64,000 nucleotides of DNA from Candidatus Geocrenenecus huangii. Lineage in GTDB: Archaea > Thermoproteota > Nitrososphaeria_A > Caldarchaeales > Wolframiiraptoraceae. Under the pieces are notes generated by a model. The model worked only from the letters and a program-made list of their open reading frames with translations. It did no database searches and was not told the DNA's origin. The position numbers and the translations under genes were made by a program. The stretch is from contig JALNKM010000001.1 in the NCBI GenBank assembly GCA_023268155.1, positions 124,001 to 188,000 on the forward strand, in the 5' to 3' direction. Shown here one piece after another: positions 53,643 through 63,597 of this stretch (position 1 is the first letter of the stretch; every line of letters begins with the position of its first letter).

Positions 53643-54001
53643 TGGAATTAGATGAGAAAACCTTCAAGAAGCTTTTCCCCAACCTTTACCGAGAGATCGT
53701 CGAGAAGAAGATGAGGCTACGAATAGATGAGGCGAGAACATCAATAGAGGAAGGTGAAGAAGAAGCTAGAAAAAGCAGAGATGCCCCATCTCTTCCAACT
53801 CCAATAGATTATCTTAGAAGATGTGAAAATGATGGTGAGGCATTGGTAGTGATAGATTACCTAGAGAGAAGAAGAGAGATAACTAGTGAAGAAGCGGAAA
53901 GACTAAGAGAGCAAGTGAAAATGTATGGTGTAAGAAGCTTTGGGTCAAAGAAAGAGTGGGGATACTACTCGGAGAAATACCTCAGAGAAGTTAACCCTTA
54001 G
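53642..54001 (+). CDS. DUF2095-like archaeal protein
   Basis: 119 residues, strongly charged ('IVEKKMRLRIDEARTSIEEG', 'PTPIDYLRRCENDGEALVVI', 'RREITSEEAERLREQVKMYG'). It matches the uncharacterised archaeal DUF2095 group. I chose ATG 53642 (AGGTGG five bases upstream) over GTG 53633. It ends a tight three-gene operon with rps3ae and the nucleotidyltransferase. Function unknown. Confidence 0.72.
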   Translation: MELDEKTFKKLFPNLYREIVEKKMRLRIDEARTSIEEGEEEARKSRDAPSLPTPIDYLRRCENDGEALVVIDYLERRREITSEEAERLREQVKMYGVRSFGSKKEWGYYSEKYLREVNP

Positions 54002-54013
54002 AATCTTATTACT

Positions 54014-55240
54014 CTAAGCTTCTTTGGCTGCTGAAACTATGGAGATTATGTCCCCCCATCTCAGTTGGTATTCTTCTCCAACTCTAATTTTCTTTTTAGC
54101 ATCTATAGCGTATAGGAATGTTCTCCCAAGGTCGGTATGTATCTTGTATGCTAATTCTCTAGGTTTAGACCCTTTACGGACCAAGTACACATCTGGTAAA
54201 ACGTTTCCATCATGATCTGAAAGTTTCTCCGGATCTTCAACAGGATATACTGGGATATACTGGAGTAGGTTAAAGTATGCTGTGTTTACGAGTTCTTGGA
54301 CTCCTGTCGAACCCCATGGTTTAAAAACAGTTTCATAAATCTTCTCGAGAGCTTTCTTCTGAGCATTTGTAAGCTTTGATTCATCTAGAACCTTGAATTC
54401 TCTATCTCCTGGAAGATAATTGATAAAACCTTTCTCTGAAGCTAATCTTAGAATTCTCTCAGCTTCACCGCTTGTAGGAATAACATTGTACCCCGCATTC
54501 TTTAACTTCTCAACCCCTCTTCTAGCTTCTTTCATATCGATTTTATTTGCTGCAACAATTATCGGTTTCTCTTTCTTTATCAGTATTGATGAGAAATCAT
54601 AAAGCTTCTCTATGGTCCATTGAGATGGCCGATGATGATTCAAGCCCAGCTCTGTAGCAACTTCTCTTATAGACTCTATCGATATCCCAAGTCCTGAAAG
54701 TTTCTTCCATAATTCCTCATCAAGCTCTCCGAATCTATTCTCGACGATTCTACATATTCTTGGCCAGTCCATATAGAGTATATCTGTCACCCAATGGGAG
54801 ACTTCCTCTTCAACGATCTTAACATCTTCAACAGGTTCTCCTGTACCAGGTTCTACGGGGTTGCCATCTGAGTCTGTTGCTCCCGCAGCATCGGCAACAA
54901 CTATTAATGCTGAAGCTTGCCTAATCTCATCCAAGAATTTTAAGCCGAGACCTCTTCCCTTATGTGCTCCCCTAATTATGCCAGGGCAGTCTATGAGCTC
55001 GATTGGGATAAATCTGTTACCGTCTATACATTTACTATTCTTTGGATTATCCTTAACGTTTAGTTCTCTGCATACGCAGTTTATTCTTAGGTAGGTAACT
55101 CCTCTATTGGGTTTAATGGTTGTGAAAGGATAATTACCGATCTCGACTGGAGCGAGAGTCATAGCTGAGAATAACGTACTCTTACCGACGTTAGCTTTTC
55201 CTACGATTCCACATATTTCCTTTGGATACTTCTTATCCAT
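54014..55240 (-). CDS. YchF/Obg-type P-loop GTPase/ATPase with TGS domain
   Basis: 408 residues. G1 'GIVGKANVGKSTLFSAMT' (about 12-29), G3 'ELIDCPGIIRGAHKGRGLG', G4 'IVAANKIDM' and a C-terminal TGS domain ('KPRELAYKIHTDLGRTFLYA' onward). The archaeal COG0012 group is ribosome-associated and often hydrolyses ATP as well as GTP. A pair of cysteines ('NCVCREL') is an archaeal variation. Convergent with the DUF2095 gene (12-base gap). Confidence 0.9.
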   Translation of the reverse strand: MDKKYPKEICGIVGKANVGKSTLFSAMTLAPVEIGNYPFTTIKPNRGVTYLRINCVCRELNVKDNPKNSKCIDGNRFIPIELIDCPGIIRGAHKGRGLGLKFLDEIRQASALIVVADAAGATDSDGNPVEPGTGEPVEDVKIVEEEVSHWVTDILYMDWPRICRIVENRFGELDEELWKKLSGLGISIESIREVATELGLNHHRPSQWTIEKLYDFSSILIKKEKPIIVAANKIDMKEARRGVEKLKNAGYNVIPTSGEAERILRLASEKGFINYLPGDREFKVLDESKLTNAQKKALEKIYETVFKPWGSTGVQELVNTAYFNLLQYIPVYPVEDPEKLSDHDGNVLPDVYLVRKGSKPRELAYKIHTDLGRTFLYAIDAKKKIRVGEEYQLRWGDIISIVSAAKEA

Positions 55241-55449
55241 AGCTTCTGTTCTTATTTATTCTTTATGCTCTTAAAATCTTTAATCTTGATAAATTCTAAC
55301 GAGTATTCCCAACTATTATAATGTTTCAACAATTATATTTTGTATCGTGTATGCTTCATCCATCTCCGTGAATGTTCTAGAAAGTCCTCATGAAAAGAAT
55401 AGAAAAATTTATAAATGCTTAAGGAAGAAAACAACGTAAGGAAGAATTC

Positions 55450-56148
55450 TTGAGCAATAATGAGGAGAAAAATAGCAATATTTTAAAAACATCTAACATT
55501 GAGAAGATGAAAAAATCTCATGAGGCTGTCCCAATAGATTATTATGAGAACCCTATATTTCCATTACAATTATTATGGCATCAACATAGAGTTAACATAC
55601 TGAGGTTATGCATCGGTCAAGTAAGTAGTAGAGTAGATAAGGTAATCCTAGACATAGGGTGTAATTCGGGAACCATAACCAATAAAATATTTTCAGAAGC
55701 CAATGGTTCAATAATTATTGGGATAGATGTACATGAAGCTGCTGTGAAATATGCCTCCAGAAAATATAAGCAGATCTCTTTCATAATTGCAGACGCTCAA
55801 AGCCTCCCCTTCAGAGACAGGAGTATAGATCTGATTACATGTATAGAGGTCTTAGAGCACCTCCCGTATCCAATTAGATGTCTTGAAGAGATTTCTAGGT
55901 GTCTAAGGATAGCGGGAAAAACAATACTGATGATTCCGAATTCCCGAAGCCGACTCTTCAAGATAATATGGTTTCTCTGGGTGAATTCTGTTGGAAAAGT
56001 ATGGAGGTACAATCATTTGGATATTTTAGACAAATGCGATCTAATCAATCTTTTAGAAAAATTTAGGTTAAGCGTCGTCGGAATAATATTTACGCATATT
56101 AGAATGCTCACCGTCATTATTATTAGAAAAATGTCTGTCCATTCATAA
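55450..56148 (+). CDS. SAM-dependent methyltransferase (type 11)
   Basis: 232 residues. Motif I 'VILDIGCNSGTITNKIF' (about 65-81), 'IIGIDVHEAAVKYASR', 'DAQSLPFRDRSIDLITCIEV' and 'CLEEISRCLRIAGKTILMIP' define a class I methyltransferase of the Methyltransf_11 type. The substrate (quinone, lipid or small molecule) is unknown. TTG start at 55450; a TATA element (about 55407-55420) lies about 35 bases upstream. Stand-alone gene. Confidence 0.87.
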   Translation: MSNNEEKNSNILKTSNIEKMKKSHEAVPIDYYENPIFPLQLLWHQHRVNILRLCIGQVSSRVDKVILDIGCNSGTITNKIFSEANGSIIIGIDVHEAAVKYASRKYKQISFIIADAQSLPFRDRSIDLITCIEVLEHLPYPIRCLEEISRCLRIAGKTILMIPNSRSRLFKIIWFLWVNSVGKVWRYNHLDILDKCDLINLLEKFRLSVVGIIFTHIRMLTVIIIRKMSVHS

Positions 56149-56214
56149 CCATATTCAGTAATTTAATATCTAGATCTTTTCCATACGTGATTTCATCATG
56201 GAACTATTGCTTCT

Positions 56215-56568
56215 TTACCGTATCAAAAAGAGTATTGTTAATGCTGAAAAGACGAAGAGGGCCAAGACCGAATATTTGTAATCCTTGTTTTTTAGGAAGT
56301 AGATTATTGATGTGAGAACTCTAATGTATGGGGTAAACATAACCACCAATATACTAGTTGATAGTACTATGTAAGAATTTAATTGATTAAACTGGTTAAG
56401 AAAATTATCTAGTTGCAGGGATGACTGGTCATTTATTGATATCTCCAGGCACATTTTGTTTTCAAAATAGTAGGATGCCAGACCAGCAAAGTACAGTGTC
56501 AGGCCTACTAAGACGCTCACCGTTAATATGTAGCTTATAATTTTTTCAAGAGATTCTTGTCCCCTCAT
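56215..56568 (-). CDS. DUF1634 membrane protein, partner of TauE
   Basis: 117 residues with three membrane spans ('IISYILTVSVLVGLTLYFAG', 'YIVLSTSILVVMFTPYIRVL', 'YSVLALFVFSALTILFLI'). DUF1634 proteins are usually encoded next to TauE/SafE exporters, as here (overlap of four bases), and are thought to assist them. Confidence 0.8.
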   Translation of the reverse strand: MRGQESLEKIISYILTVSVLVGLTLYFAGLASYYFENKMCLEISINDQSSLQLDNFLNQFNQLNSYIVLSTSILVVMFTPYIRVLTSIIYFLKNKDYKYSVLALFVFSALTILFLIR

Positions 56569-57389
56569 AATGTTAACCCCTTATACATGATCAAAAAAAC
56601 TGAGTACAGTAGAACTGCAACAAAGATTATTCTTATAGTCTTGCTACTGAGCTTGTTTAAGATCCTGGCTCCCAGCATGGAACCTATCAGCATACCGGCG
56701 ATTACTGGCGCTACTAGATATGTTTGGATTAATCCTGAGAATAGATATACGCCTGCTCCAGCTAACGCCGTCATACCGATTACGAAGTTGCTCGTTGTCG
56801 AAGAAGGCTTCGAAGGCATCTTCATTATAAGCTCGAGTATCGACACCTTGAATATGCCTGCACCTATACCTAACATACCTCCCGCTATCCCGGCGAAGAT
56901 CATACCTACTCCACCCCAGAGAGCATTCGTAATCTTGTACTCAACAACCCTTCCCAGCTTCTCGTCAAAATAAGAGCCTTCTAGCTTCAACCATGATGAT
57001 AATCTATCCTGCTTCTTGACGATCGGCAATTCTGTTAATATTCTCTTTCTCATAAATATTAGAGATGCTATTAGGAATGATGCAAAAACAAAGTATAGAG
57101 GCTTAGAAGAAACATAAACTGTGAGAATTGCGCCGGTAACCGCTCCCGCGATAGTGAACATCTCTAGAAACATAGCTACTCTAAGATTCGTTAGACCTCC
57201 TCTAACATAGGCTGCAGCCGACCCACTCGAGGTTCCAATTACAGCTACCATACTTGAAGCAATAGCATACTTTATAGGGACACCCAAAGTAACCAAGATA
57301 GGGGTCAATACTATTCCACCGCCCAGACCCGCAATCGCTCCAAGTAAACCCGACGGAATAGAAATCAGCATTAAAGTTAATATGTCCAT
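56565..57389 (-). CDS. TauE/SafE-family anion exporter
   Basis: 274 residues with about eight spans in two homologous halves. 'IPSGLLGAIAGLGGGIVLTP' (11-30) and 'GGMLGIGAGIFKVSILELIM' (about 168-187) are the repeated family motif. TauE/SafE proteins move sulfite, sulfoacetate or related anions out of the cell. A TATA box (about 57410-57420) lies roughly 25 bases before the ATG, so the mRNA may be leaderless. A PadR regulator is divergent. Confidence 0.88.
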   Translation of the reverse strand: MDILTLMLISIPSGLLGAIAGLGGGIVLTPILVTLGVPIKYAIASSMVAVIGTSSGSAAAYVRGGLTNLRVAMFLEMFTIAGAVTGAILTVYVSSKPLYFVFASFLIASLIFMRKRILTELPIVKKQDRLSSWLKLEGSYFDEKLGRVVEYKITNALWGGVGMIFAGIAGGMLGIGAGIFKVSILELIMKMPSKPSSTTSNFVIGMTALAGAGVYLFSGLIQTYLVAPVIAGMLIGSMLGARILNKLSSKTIRIIFVAVLLYSVFLIMYKGLTL

Positions 57390-57545
57390 GCCTACGGAAT
57401 CATTGCACTAGGTTATATAAATTGAATACCTAACAAGACAACGAAATCTCTCTAGATTGTTTGTTTATCATAGAAGGTGTCTTCATGGAGAAGGAGCTCT
57501 TAAGTTAAATATAGAGGAGGGGTTTAAGGTTTAGATGAGAATTAT

Positions 57546-57881
57546 ATGGAAGGTATGGAGAGCAAAGCAATAAGTAGGTTCATCAGAAAAATTACTATTG
57601 AGAATCTCTGGATATATGTTCTAACTTTATTGAGGGATGGCCCACTATACGGTTATGAGATAAGAGACAAGATCTTTGAGAGGTTTAGGTTTAAGCCTGG
57701 GAAGATAACCTGCTATGTCGTACTCTACAAACTCGAGAGAGAAGGCCTCATATCATCTAGAGAAGTTTCCGAGAAGAGTAAGGGTGCGCCTCGAAGATAC
57801 TACGATATTACAGAGAAGGGTTTGAAAGAACTTGAAATAGCAAAGAGATTATTGCAAGACCTTGTTAATACTATTCACTGA
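57546..57881 (+). CDS. PadR-family transcription regulator
   Basis: 111 residues. The winged helix 'LRDGPLYGYEIRDKIFERFR' (about 30-49), 'ITCYVVLYKLEREGLISSRE' and 'GAPRRYYDITEKGLKELEIA' is typical of PadR. It is divergent from the TauE/DUF1634 operon and may regulate it; the next gene (inositol-phosphate synthase) is 80 bases away with its own promoter. Confidence 0.88.
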   Translation: MEGMESKAISRFIRKITIENLWIYVLTLLRDGPLYGYEIRDKIFERFRFKPGKITCYVVLYKLEREGLISSREVSEKSKGAPRRYYDITEKGLKELEIAKRLLQDLVNTIH

Positions 57882-57929
57882 GTTTAAAGGGTCCGGCATC
57901 CCTGTGAGACTATTTTACAATCATGAAAT

Positions 57930-57939
57930 ACTTATATGC
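57930..57939 (+). promoter_or_regulatory. TATA box of ino1
   Basis: acttatatgc is centred about 27 bases before the ATG at 57962, placing transcription start at or next to the start codon. A leaderless mRNA is expected. Confidence 0.55.
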
Positions 57940-57961
57940 TCCCTTCTATACAATATATAAC

Positions 57962-59041
57962 ATGCCGAAGGTAAGAGTTGCTATAATAGGTGTAGGTAAT
58001 TGTGCCTCAGCACTTGTGCAAGGAGTACACTACTATAAAGATGCCGATGAGAATGAATTCATTCCAGGACTCATGCATGTCCGACTAGGACCTTACCATG
58101 TTGGAGATATAGAATTCGTGGCCGCATTCGATATAGATAAGAATAAGGTTGGAAAAGACTTATCGGAGGCTATTTTTGCTCCACCTAATTGTACATTAAA
58201 ATTTGCAGATGTTCCTAAGCTAGGTGTTGAGGTTTCCCGTGGAATGACTCATGATAGCTTAGGTAAATATGTTTCACAAGTAATAGAGAAGCATCCTTCA
58301 CCGACGGTAGATGTTGTAGATGTATTAAGGAGCAGTGGTGCAGACGTCGTAGTGAACTTTCTGCCTGTAGGGAGTGAGTCTGCAACTAAATGGTACGTAG
58401 AACAAGTTCTAGAAGCTGGAGCAGCATTCGTTAATGGTATACCTGTCTTCATCGCTAGAGAGCCTAGATGGCAGGAGGTCTTCACTAAGCGTGGCCTACC
58501 AATAATAGGAGACGACGTTAAAAGCCAAGTAGGAGCCACCATACTTCATAGATACCTAGTAAAGCTATTTCTTGATAGAGGTGTCAAGGTGGAGAGGACT
58601 TACCAATTAAACTTTGGAGGAAACACTGATTTCCTAAACATGCTTGAAAGAGAACGACTTTCCTCTAAGAAGATATCTAAGACGGATGCTGTGAGAAGTA
58701 TAATCCCGTACAGTATTCCAGATGAATGCATACATATTGGTCCAAGCGACTACGTTCCATGGCTAAGAGATAGAAAATGGGCTTACATAAGACTTGAAGG
58801 AACAGCATTCGGAGGAGCTCCTTTAACTATTGAGGCCAAGCTTGAAGTATGGGATAGCCCGAACTCTGCAGGGGTAGTCATAGATGCAGTGAGATGCGCT
58901 AAGATTGGTAAGGACAGGGGAGTAGCTGGACCATTGATAAGCCCTTCAGCATACTTCATGAAGTCTCCACCAATACAGTATCCAGACGAAGTCGCTAGAC
59001 AGATGGTTGAAGAATTCATACAAGGGAAAAGAGAACGTTAA
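57962..59041 (+). CDS. ino1: Inositol-3-phosphate synthase
   Basis: Converts glucose-6-phosphate to myo-inositol-3-phosphate with bound NAD. NAD site '[18 protein letters not shown]' (about 9-26), then '[20 protein letters not shown]' and the catalytic lysine region '[15 protein letters not shown]', plus '[12 protein letters not shown]'. I chose ATG 57962 because the 13 residues encoded upstream are unlike the family and the TATA box fits a leaderless start here. Product use: di-myo-inositol phosphate thermolyte and/or archaeal inositol lipids (established in other archaea, not shown here). Confidence 0.94.
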   Translation: MPKVRVAIIGVGNCASALVQGVHYYKDADENEFIPGLMHVRLGPYHVGDIEFVAAFDIDKNKVGKDLSEAIFAPPNCTLKFADVPKLGVEVSRGMTHDSLGKYVSQVIEKHPSPTVDVVDVLRSSGADVVVNFLPVGSESATKWYVEQVLEAGAAFVNGIPVFIAREPRWQEVFTKRGLPIIGDDVKSQVGATILHRYLVKLFLDRGVKVERTYQLNFGGNTDFLNMLERERLSSKKISKTDAVRSIIPYSIPDECIHIGPSDYVPWLRDRKWAYIRLEGTAFGGAPLTIEAKLEVWDSPNSAGVVIDAVRCAKIGKDRGVAGPLISPSAYFMKSPPIQYPDEVARQMVEEFIQGKRER

Positions 59042-59099
59042 AAAATTAAAAATTATTATTTTCGAAGTCCGAGCATCTATTAGATGGATAAAACTTTCT

Positions 59100-60182
59100 C
59101 TAACTCTCCATACCCTGGATAAAGTTAGATAATCTATTGTAGGAGACTTTCTTCAAGAATATTTCCAAGGAAGATTCTTTTAAAGCGTCCATCACTTCAT
59201 AGATACGTTCATCATCTAGAGTTTCAGTCAGCCTATAAGCTTCATCAAAAGATATGGCTGGATCCTCGAAGCTTGGATAAACCTGGTATAGCTGTATACA
59301 CGCGAATACTAGAAATCTCAACGTCTGTACCCCTATCCCTCTATGTGACAATAGTTCCTCAAAATTCCTCGGCTGCTGATTATACAGAGATTGGAGGTAG
59401 ACCCATTTTATACTTGGAACTTCAAGCTTTATATCTCCAACTGATTCATCTAGATCCGTCAACCTCATTTGGAGGCCTTTCGAGAAAGCTTCATGTAATC
59501 TTTTCAGTTTTTTGAAATCCTGTGTTACTAGTTCAACACATGCCTTCCTAGCTTCATCACTCTTCATACTCGTCATATCTATCACGATCTTTTCTCGATG
59601 GGCTGAGATTATACCTGTATGAGGTTCTTCCACGAAGCTCTTTATCTTTATAGATGTCCAGTGGTATCTTCTGACTAAACCTTCTAGTGTTTTTATTCCT
59701 TGCTGGACGACAGTCCATTCACCATCTCTTGAAACTATCATCATGTGGAAGTATAGGGGGAACCCATCCTGTATAGCCACGTTATCTACTTTTGCAACCA
59801 TTCTACTTGCATACTTTAACTTCTCCAGCTTCTCTGAACTGAAGCCGAATTCTCTCCCCACAATATCTAGCTCGGCTGGTACTCTATATCCTTCTAATCT
59901 TTTCCCTCCTACGACCGCTAAACCATCCTCAGGTCTGATAATATTCTTGAAAACTGTCGCCATTATAGTCGTAGCCCCGCCTTCGAGTTCGTCGAGAAAC
60001 GAAGCAACGGATAAAGCATCAAAGAAAACTGGCGATGATAAACCTCTCAAGAACTTCCTAGGACCATGTAAGCTAAGATATGAGTCTACGAGGGCTGTTA
60101 AGATTTTTTCAGCTCTCTCATAATACCATCTAGACCTATACGTGTAGTGAATTTCAAGGTCTCTCAGCCCACTACGATACAT
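59100..60182 (-). CDS. DUF763 protein
   Basis: 360 residues. 'FPLYFHMMIVSRDGEWTVVQQG' type block (about 139-160) and the 'LSSPVFFDALSVASF'/'YRVPAELDIVGREFGFSSEK' regions identify DUF763 (COG1415). The family is common in thermophilic archaea and bacteria and has no proven function; the conserved His/Gln and Asp residues suggest an enzyme. ATG at 60182. Stand-alone gene. Confidence 0.8.
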   Translation of the reverse strand: MYRSGLRDLEIHYTYRSRWYYERAEKILTALVDSYLSLHGPRKFLRGLSSPVFFDALSVASFLDELEGGATTIMATVFKNIIRPEDGLAVVGGKRLEGYRVPAELDIVGREFGFSSEKLEKLKYASRMVAKVDNVAIQDGFPLYFHMMIVSRDGEWTVVQQGIKTLEGLVRRYHWTSIKIKSFVEEPHTGIISAHREKIVIDMTSMKSDEARKACVELVTQDFKKLKRLHEAFSKGLQMRLTDLDESVGDIKLEVPSIKWVYLQSLYNQQPRNFEELLSHRGIGVQTLRFLVFACIQLYQVYPSFEDPAISFDEAYRLTETLDDERIYEVMDALKESSLEIFLKKVSYNRLSNFIQGMES

Positions 60183-60307
60183 CTTTTAAATGATTGGTCT
60201 AGAACAATTAATCCTTTACTTTTTTAGAATATCCGAGTTATACCTTGAGATTACACGAGGTATATTCGGCCTTCTAAGGAGATGTGAAAATTCTCTACTT
60301 CCTCCTA

Positions 60308-60508
60308 TTATTTATTTCCAGATATATGCTTCCTGGCTAAGAGGGAAAAAAGGATTAGGAAACATATCAGAGAAGAGAGTTGAAATACAAAAAAGAAAAA
60401 AGTAGGTTGGAGGATGTAGGATTCTCTCACCTGGTATACCGTGAGGAATGCGGTTACTAGAGACAATACGATGGTGGCGATCATCCATGAAGTTGTATCT
60501 TCATCCAT
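60308..60508 (-). CDS. Possible small membrane protein after rpoK
   Basis: 66 residues with two hydrophobic stretches ('SWMIATIVLSLVTAFLTVYQ' and 'FFFFVFQLSSLICFLILFSL'). It starts two bases after the rpoK stop, as expected for an operon member. But a T-rich run typical of archaeal termination (60388-60402) lies inside the frame and encodes the Phe string, so the ORF could be chance. Unrecognised. Confidence 0.3.
   Translation of the reverse strand: MDEDTTSWMIATIVLSLVTAFLTVYQVRESYILQPTFFFFVFQLSSLICFLILFSLLARKHISGNK
60388..60402 (-). terminator. T-rich termination signal after rpoK
   Basis: On the minus strand the sequence reads two consecutive T runs separated by a C, about 110 bases after the rpoK stop. 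Archaeal polymerase terminates at such U-tracts. It is the only clear run between rpoK and the next minus-strand gene. Confidence 0.4.
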
Positions 60509-60510
60509 AT

Positions 60511-60777
60511 CTACTCTACTGTTTGCTCGATTGGTTTAAGAAGCTCATTAACCGGTATGTCTACGTATGTTCCGTCTGGTTTTCTTCTCCTTATTATTAT
60601 TGGTAAGACCCCGGCTTCGAGTTCTCTCTTTGCAATATCTATTGGGCTATCGTTAGGCTTTACTTCGACAAGAGGGAAGGCACCTAGAGATAATTGTAGT
60701 GCTCTTCCTCCAATTATTCTCGCTATCTCATACTTTGTAAGAGGTCTTCTGTAGTATTTGTCTTCAGTCCTCTCCAA
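60511..60777 (-). CDS. rpoK: RNA polymerase subunit K (omega/Rpb6)
   Basis: Assembly subunit of archaeal RNA polymerase. The 88 residues contain the Rpb6/omega signature '[20 protein letters not shown]' (about 13-32) and '[19 protein letters not shown]'. TTG start at 60777, inside the last codons of the thermosome gene (overlap of 14 bases). This overlap implies co-expression. Confidence 0.95.
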   Translation of the reverse strand: MERTEDKYYRRPLTKYEIARIIGGRALQLSLGAFPLVEVKPNDSPIDIAKRELEAGVLPIIIRRRKPDGTYVDIPVNELLKPIEQTVE

Positions 60778-62422
60778 ACTCCGACTCTTCCTTCTCCTTC
60801 TCTTTTTCTTTTCCGGGTTTCTTCTCTTCTAATTTTGATGCCGCTATGATGTCATCGATCTTCAAGATCATCGATGCTGCTTCGACTGCTGATTTAATTA
60901 CCTGCTTCTTCACCAGTAAAGGTTCTAGAACCTCCAGCTTCCACATATCGTCTATCTTGCCTGCGAAGACGTTAACTCCAGCCCATTTCTCTCCTTCTTT
61001 ATGCCTGGCTCTAAGATTAACTATAGTCTCAATAGGATCCATTCCAGCATTCTCTGCTAGCTGAGATGGAACTATCTCAATGGCTTCAGCGAATTTCTCT
61101 ACTGCGAGCTGTTCTTTCCCGGCCAGTGTCTTGGCATAATCTCTAAGTCCAAGAGCTACTTCTGTTTCAGGCGCTCCACCGCCCGCTACTATTTTTCCTT
61201 CGATAACTACGTCTTTGACTACGTTCAATGCATCCTTGATGGAACGTTCAGCCTCATCTACTATCCTCTTCGTTCCCCCTCTTATAAGTATGGTTATAGA
61301 TTTGGGATCCTCGCATCCTTCCACGAAGACCATTTTGTCTTCTCCGACCCTTCTTTCTTCTACTATCTTCGCCCTGCCAAGATCTTGCTCAGATAATTCT
61401 TCTATCCTCGTTACTACTCTTCCACCTGTCGCTTTAGCTAGTTTGTCCATATCTGATTTCTTTATTCTTCTAACCGCCATTATTCCCTTTCTCGCTAAGA
61501 AGTGCTGAGCCATATCGTCGATGCCTTTTTGGCATAAGACAACGTTTGCGCCTGTGGCAGCGATCTTCTCAACCATTTCTTTAAGCATTTCTTCTTCTTG
61601 CTTCATGAACGCTCTCATCTGCTCTGGGCTCTCAATGTTAAGTTTAGCGTCAAATTCCGTCTTCTCAATCTCTAATGATGCATCAAGTAATGCGATCTTT
61701 GCGTTATGTACTATTTTTGGCATCCCAGGATGGACTACCTCTTTATCCAGTACTATTCCTTCAATGAGCCTAGTATCTCTAAGTGAGCCGCCCTCTTTCT
61801 TCTCTATCTTTACGTCATCTAAGTCGACTCTCCATTTATTCTCTGCTAGCTCGGCCACTTTCAAGACTGCCTCAACAGAGATTTCTGCGAGATAATCTGC
61901 CTCCTCACCTACAAGTTTGCTGATCATCGCCGTCTTAGCTATCTTCTTTAATATCTCGTTATCTTTAGGACTTACAGAGACGCCTATCTTATCATATAGC
62001 TCTAACGCTTTAGTTGCTGCTTTCTTGTATCCTTCTATTATCAAGGTCGGATGAACTTCTTTCTCGATTAATTCTTCAGCTTTTGCAAGTAGTTCTCCAG
62101 CCAGTACAACCGACGTAGTTGTCCCATCGCCGACTTCTGCATCTTGAGCTTTAGCTACCTCTACTAACATCTTGGCTACCGGATGTTCTACGTCCATTTC
62201 TTTGAGTATGGTTGCGCCGTCATTGGTTATGACAACGTCTCCAAAACTGTCTACAAGCATCTTATCCATCCCTCTAGGACCTAGAGAAGACTTCATTGTC
62301 TCAGCGATGATCTTTGCAACAGTGATGTTTGAGAGTTGTGCTTCTCTACCCCTCGATCTTGTCGTCCCCTCTTTCAAAACTATTACGGGGATACCTCCTG
62401 CTGAAGAAGGTGCTGCAGCCAT
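60764..62422 (-). CDS. thsA: Thermosome subunit (group II chaperonin)
   Basis: 552 residues. ATP-site motifs '[20 protein letters not shown]' (about 28-47), '[13 protein letters not shown]', '[15 protein letters not shown]' (about 97-111) and '[11 protein letters not shown]' are complete. The C-terminus is Lys/Glu-rich ('[13 protein letters not shown]') rather than the Gly-Met tail of some subunits. A TATA-like run (about 62471-62485) and a GAGGGTGAT ribosome-binding site precede the ATG. Only one subunit gene is in the window. Confidence 0.97.
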   Translation of the reverse strand: MAAAPSSAGGIPVIVLKEGTTRSRGREAQLSNITVAKIIAETMKSSLGPRGMDKMLVDSFGDVVITNDGATILKEMDVEHPVAKMLVEVAKAQDAEVGDGTTTSVVLAGELLAKAEELIEKEVHPTLIIEGYKKAATKALELYDKIGVSVSPKDNEILKKIAKTAMISKLVGEEADYLAEISVEAVLKVAELAENKWRVDLDDVKIEKKEGGSLRDTRLIEGIVLDKEVVHPGMPKIVHNAKIALLDASLEIEKTEFDAKLNIESPEQMRAFMKQEEEMLKEMVEKIAATGANVVLCQKGIDDMAQHFLARKGIMAVRRIKKSDMDKLAKATGGRVVTRIEELSEQDLGRAKIVEERRVGEDKMVFVEGCEDPKSITILIRGGTKRIVDEAERSIKDALNVVKDVVIEGKIVAGGGAPETEVALGLRDYAKTLAGKEQLAVEKFAEAIEIVPSQLAENAGMDPIETIVNLRARHKEGEKWAGVNVFAGKIDDMWKLEVLEPLLVKKQVIKSAVEAASMILKIDDIIAASKLEEKKPGKEKEKEKEESEFGED

Positions 62423-62470
62423 ATCACATCACCCTCACACTATATACTTTCTAGAGAAAATAGTTTTTCA

Positions 62471-62485
62471 GCTATATTATAAGCC
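62471..62485 (-). promoter_or_regulatory. TATA box of the thermosome-rpoK operon
   Basis: Read on the minus strand, ggcttataatatagc lies about 55 bases before the thermosome ATG. This gives a leader of about 30 bases that includes GAGGGTGAT. Confidence 0.5.
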
Positions 62486-62691
62486 TTTACTTGTTAAACT
62501 TAAATAATAAGCACCTTCTTCAATCACGCCTCTTTTCCACCCATTATTCTTTCTCGAAAAACCATAAATAAGGAGCATATCTTCACAGTGGCAGATGTAG
62601 ATCGCTAGAAACCTTCACTTTTGTGTATTTTACGAACTATTTTATCGATCAATTTTTAAAGTGTCGCTTCCCCTATAATAAAGGTTAGAGT

Positions 62692-63597
62692 ATGTTCAGC
62701 ATCAGAAAGTCTACGTTTTCAATGGGCACCATCGTTACAATAACCTTAGTTCACGAAGATATAGGATATGCTAAAAGGATAATAGATGAAGCATTTAGCG
62801 AATTAAAGCGTATAGAAAGAATTATGAGCATATATGATGAAGAAAGTGAAGTTAACAAATTAAATAAGGAAGGATTCCTAGAACACGCAAGTGATGAATT
62901 AATCTATATCTTGAAAGAGGCTATCAGGATAAGCAAATTAACTAGAGGAGTATACGATGTAACTATACTACCATTAATAGAATACATCGTTAGAAAACGT
63001 GGAGAACTGGATGAGGAAGAATTAGAAAGAATTCTAGAGTTAGTCGATTATTCACTCATCGAGATCAGTGGGAAGAGCATAAGATTCTTAAAGAAAGGCA
63101 TGAAGATCGTCTTAAATAGCGTAGCTAAAGGATATGCCGTTGATTTGGCATCGGAATATTTAATAAAACATGGAGTTAAGCACGCGTTGATTAATGCCGG
63201 AGGAGACCTGAAAGCAGTAGGTGAGAAAACAGATGGAGAACCCTGGAGGATAGCTATTAGAAATCCATTTGAGAAAGATAAGAGTATCTGTAAGTTAATG
63301 ATATATAGTTCTTCTGTAGCAACAAGTGGAAACTATGAACGTAGAATAGGGAGTGGGAACTTTTCTCATATTTTAAATCCTTACCTAAAGAATTCACTGA
63401 GTAGTCAGGTGGTTAGCGCCACAGTAATTACGGAGAGAGCCTTAATAGCTGATGCTCTCGCCACCAGCTTATGCGCCATGAATCCATCTGAGAGCATTCA
63501 CCTCATTGAAGAATTAGGAGAAGCGGAGGCAATGATAATCACAAATAATAGAGACATAATAAAAACTAGAAATTTTCGAATTTACGAAGGCGATTGA
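62692..63597 (+). CDS. apbE: FAD:protein FMN transferase ApbE
   Basis: Attaches FMN covalently to Thr/Ser of target flavoproteins. 'STFSMGTIVTITLV' (7-20), 'MKIVLNSVAKGYAVDLASEY' (about 139-158), 'INAGGDLKAVGE' and 'SVATSGNYERR' are the family motifs. The 301-residue length is normal; the hydrophobic leader of secreted versions is short or absent, so its compartment is unclear. It converges with, and overlaps by 16 bases, an FMN-binding protein that is its likely substrate. Confidence 0.92.
   Translation: MFSIRKSTFSMGTIVTITLVHEDIGYAKRIIDEAFSELKRIERIMSIYDEESEVNKLNKEGFLEHASDELIYILKEAIRISKLTRGVYDVTILPLIEYIVRKRGELDEEELERILELVDYSLIEISGKSIRFLKKGMKIVLNSVAKGYAVDLASEYLIKHGVKHALINAGGDLKAVGEKTDGEPWRIAIRNPFEKDKSICKLMIYSSSVATSGNYERRIGSGNFSHILNPYLKNSLSSQVVSATVITERALIADALATSLCAMNPSESIHLIEELGEAEAMIITNNRDIIKTRNFRIYEGD

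Noticed and set aside
60190-60405. Plus-strand 71-residue frame between DUF763 and rpoK
   Set aside because: No ribosome-binding site and a low-complexity Lys-rich end caused by the A-run that serves as terminator on the other strand.
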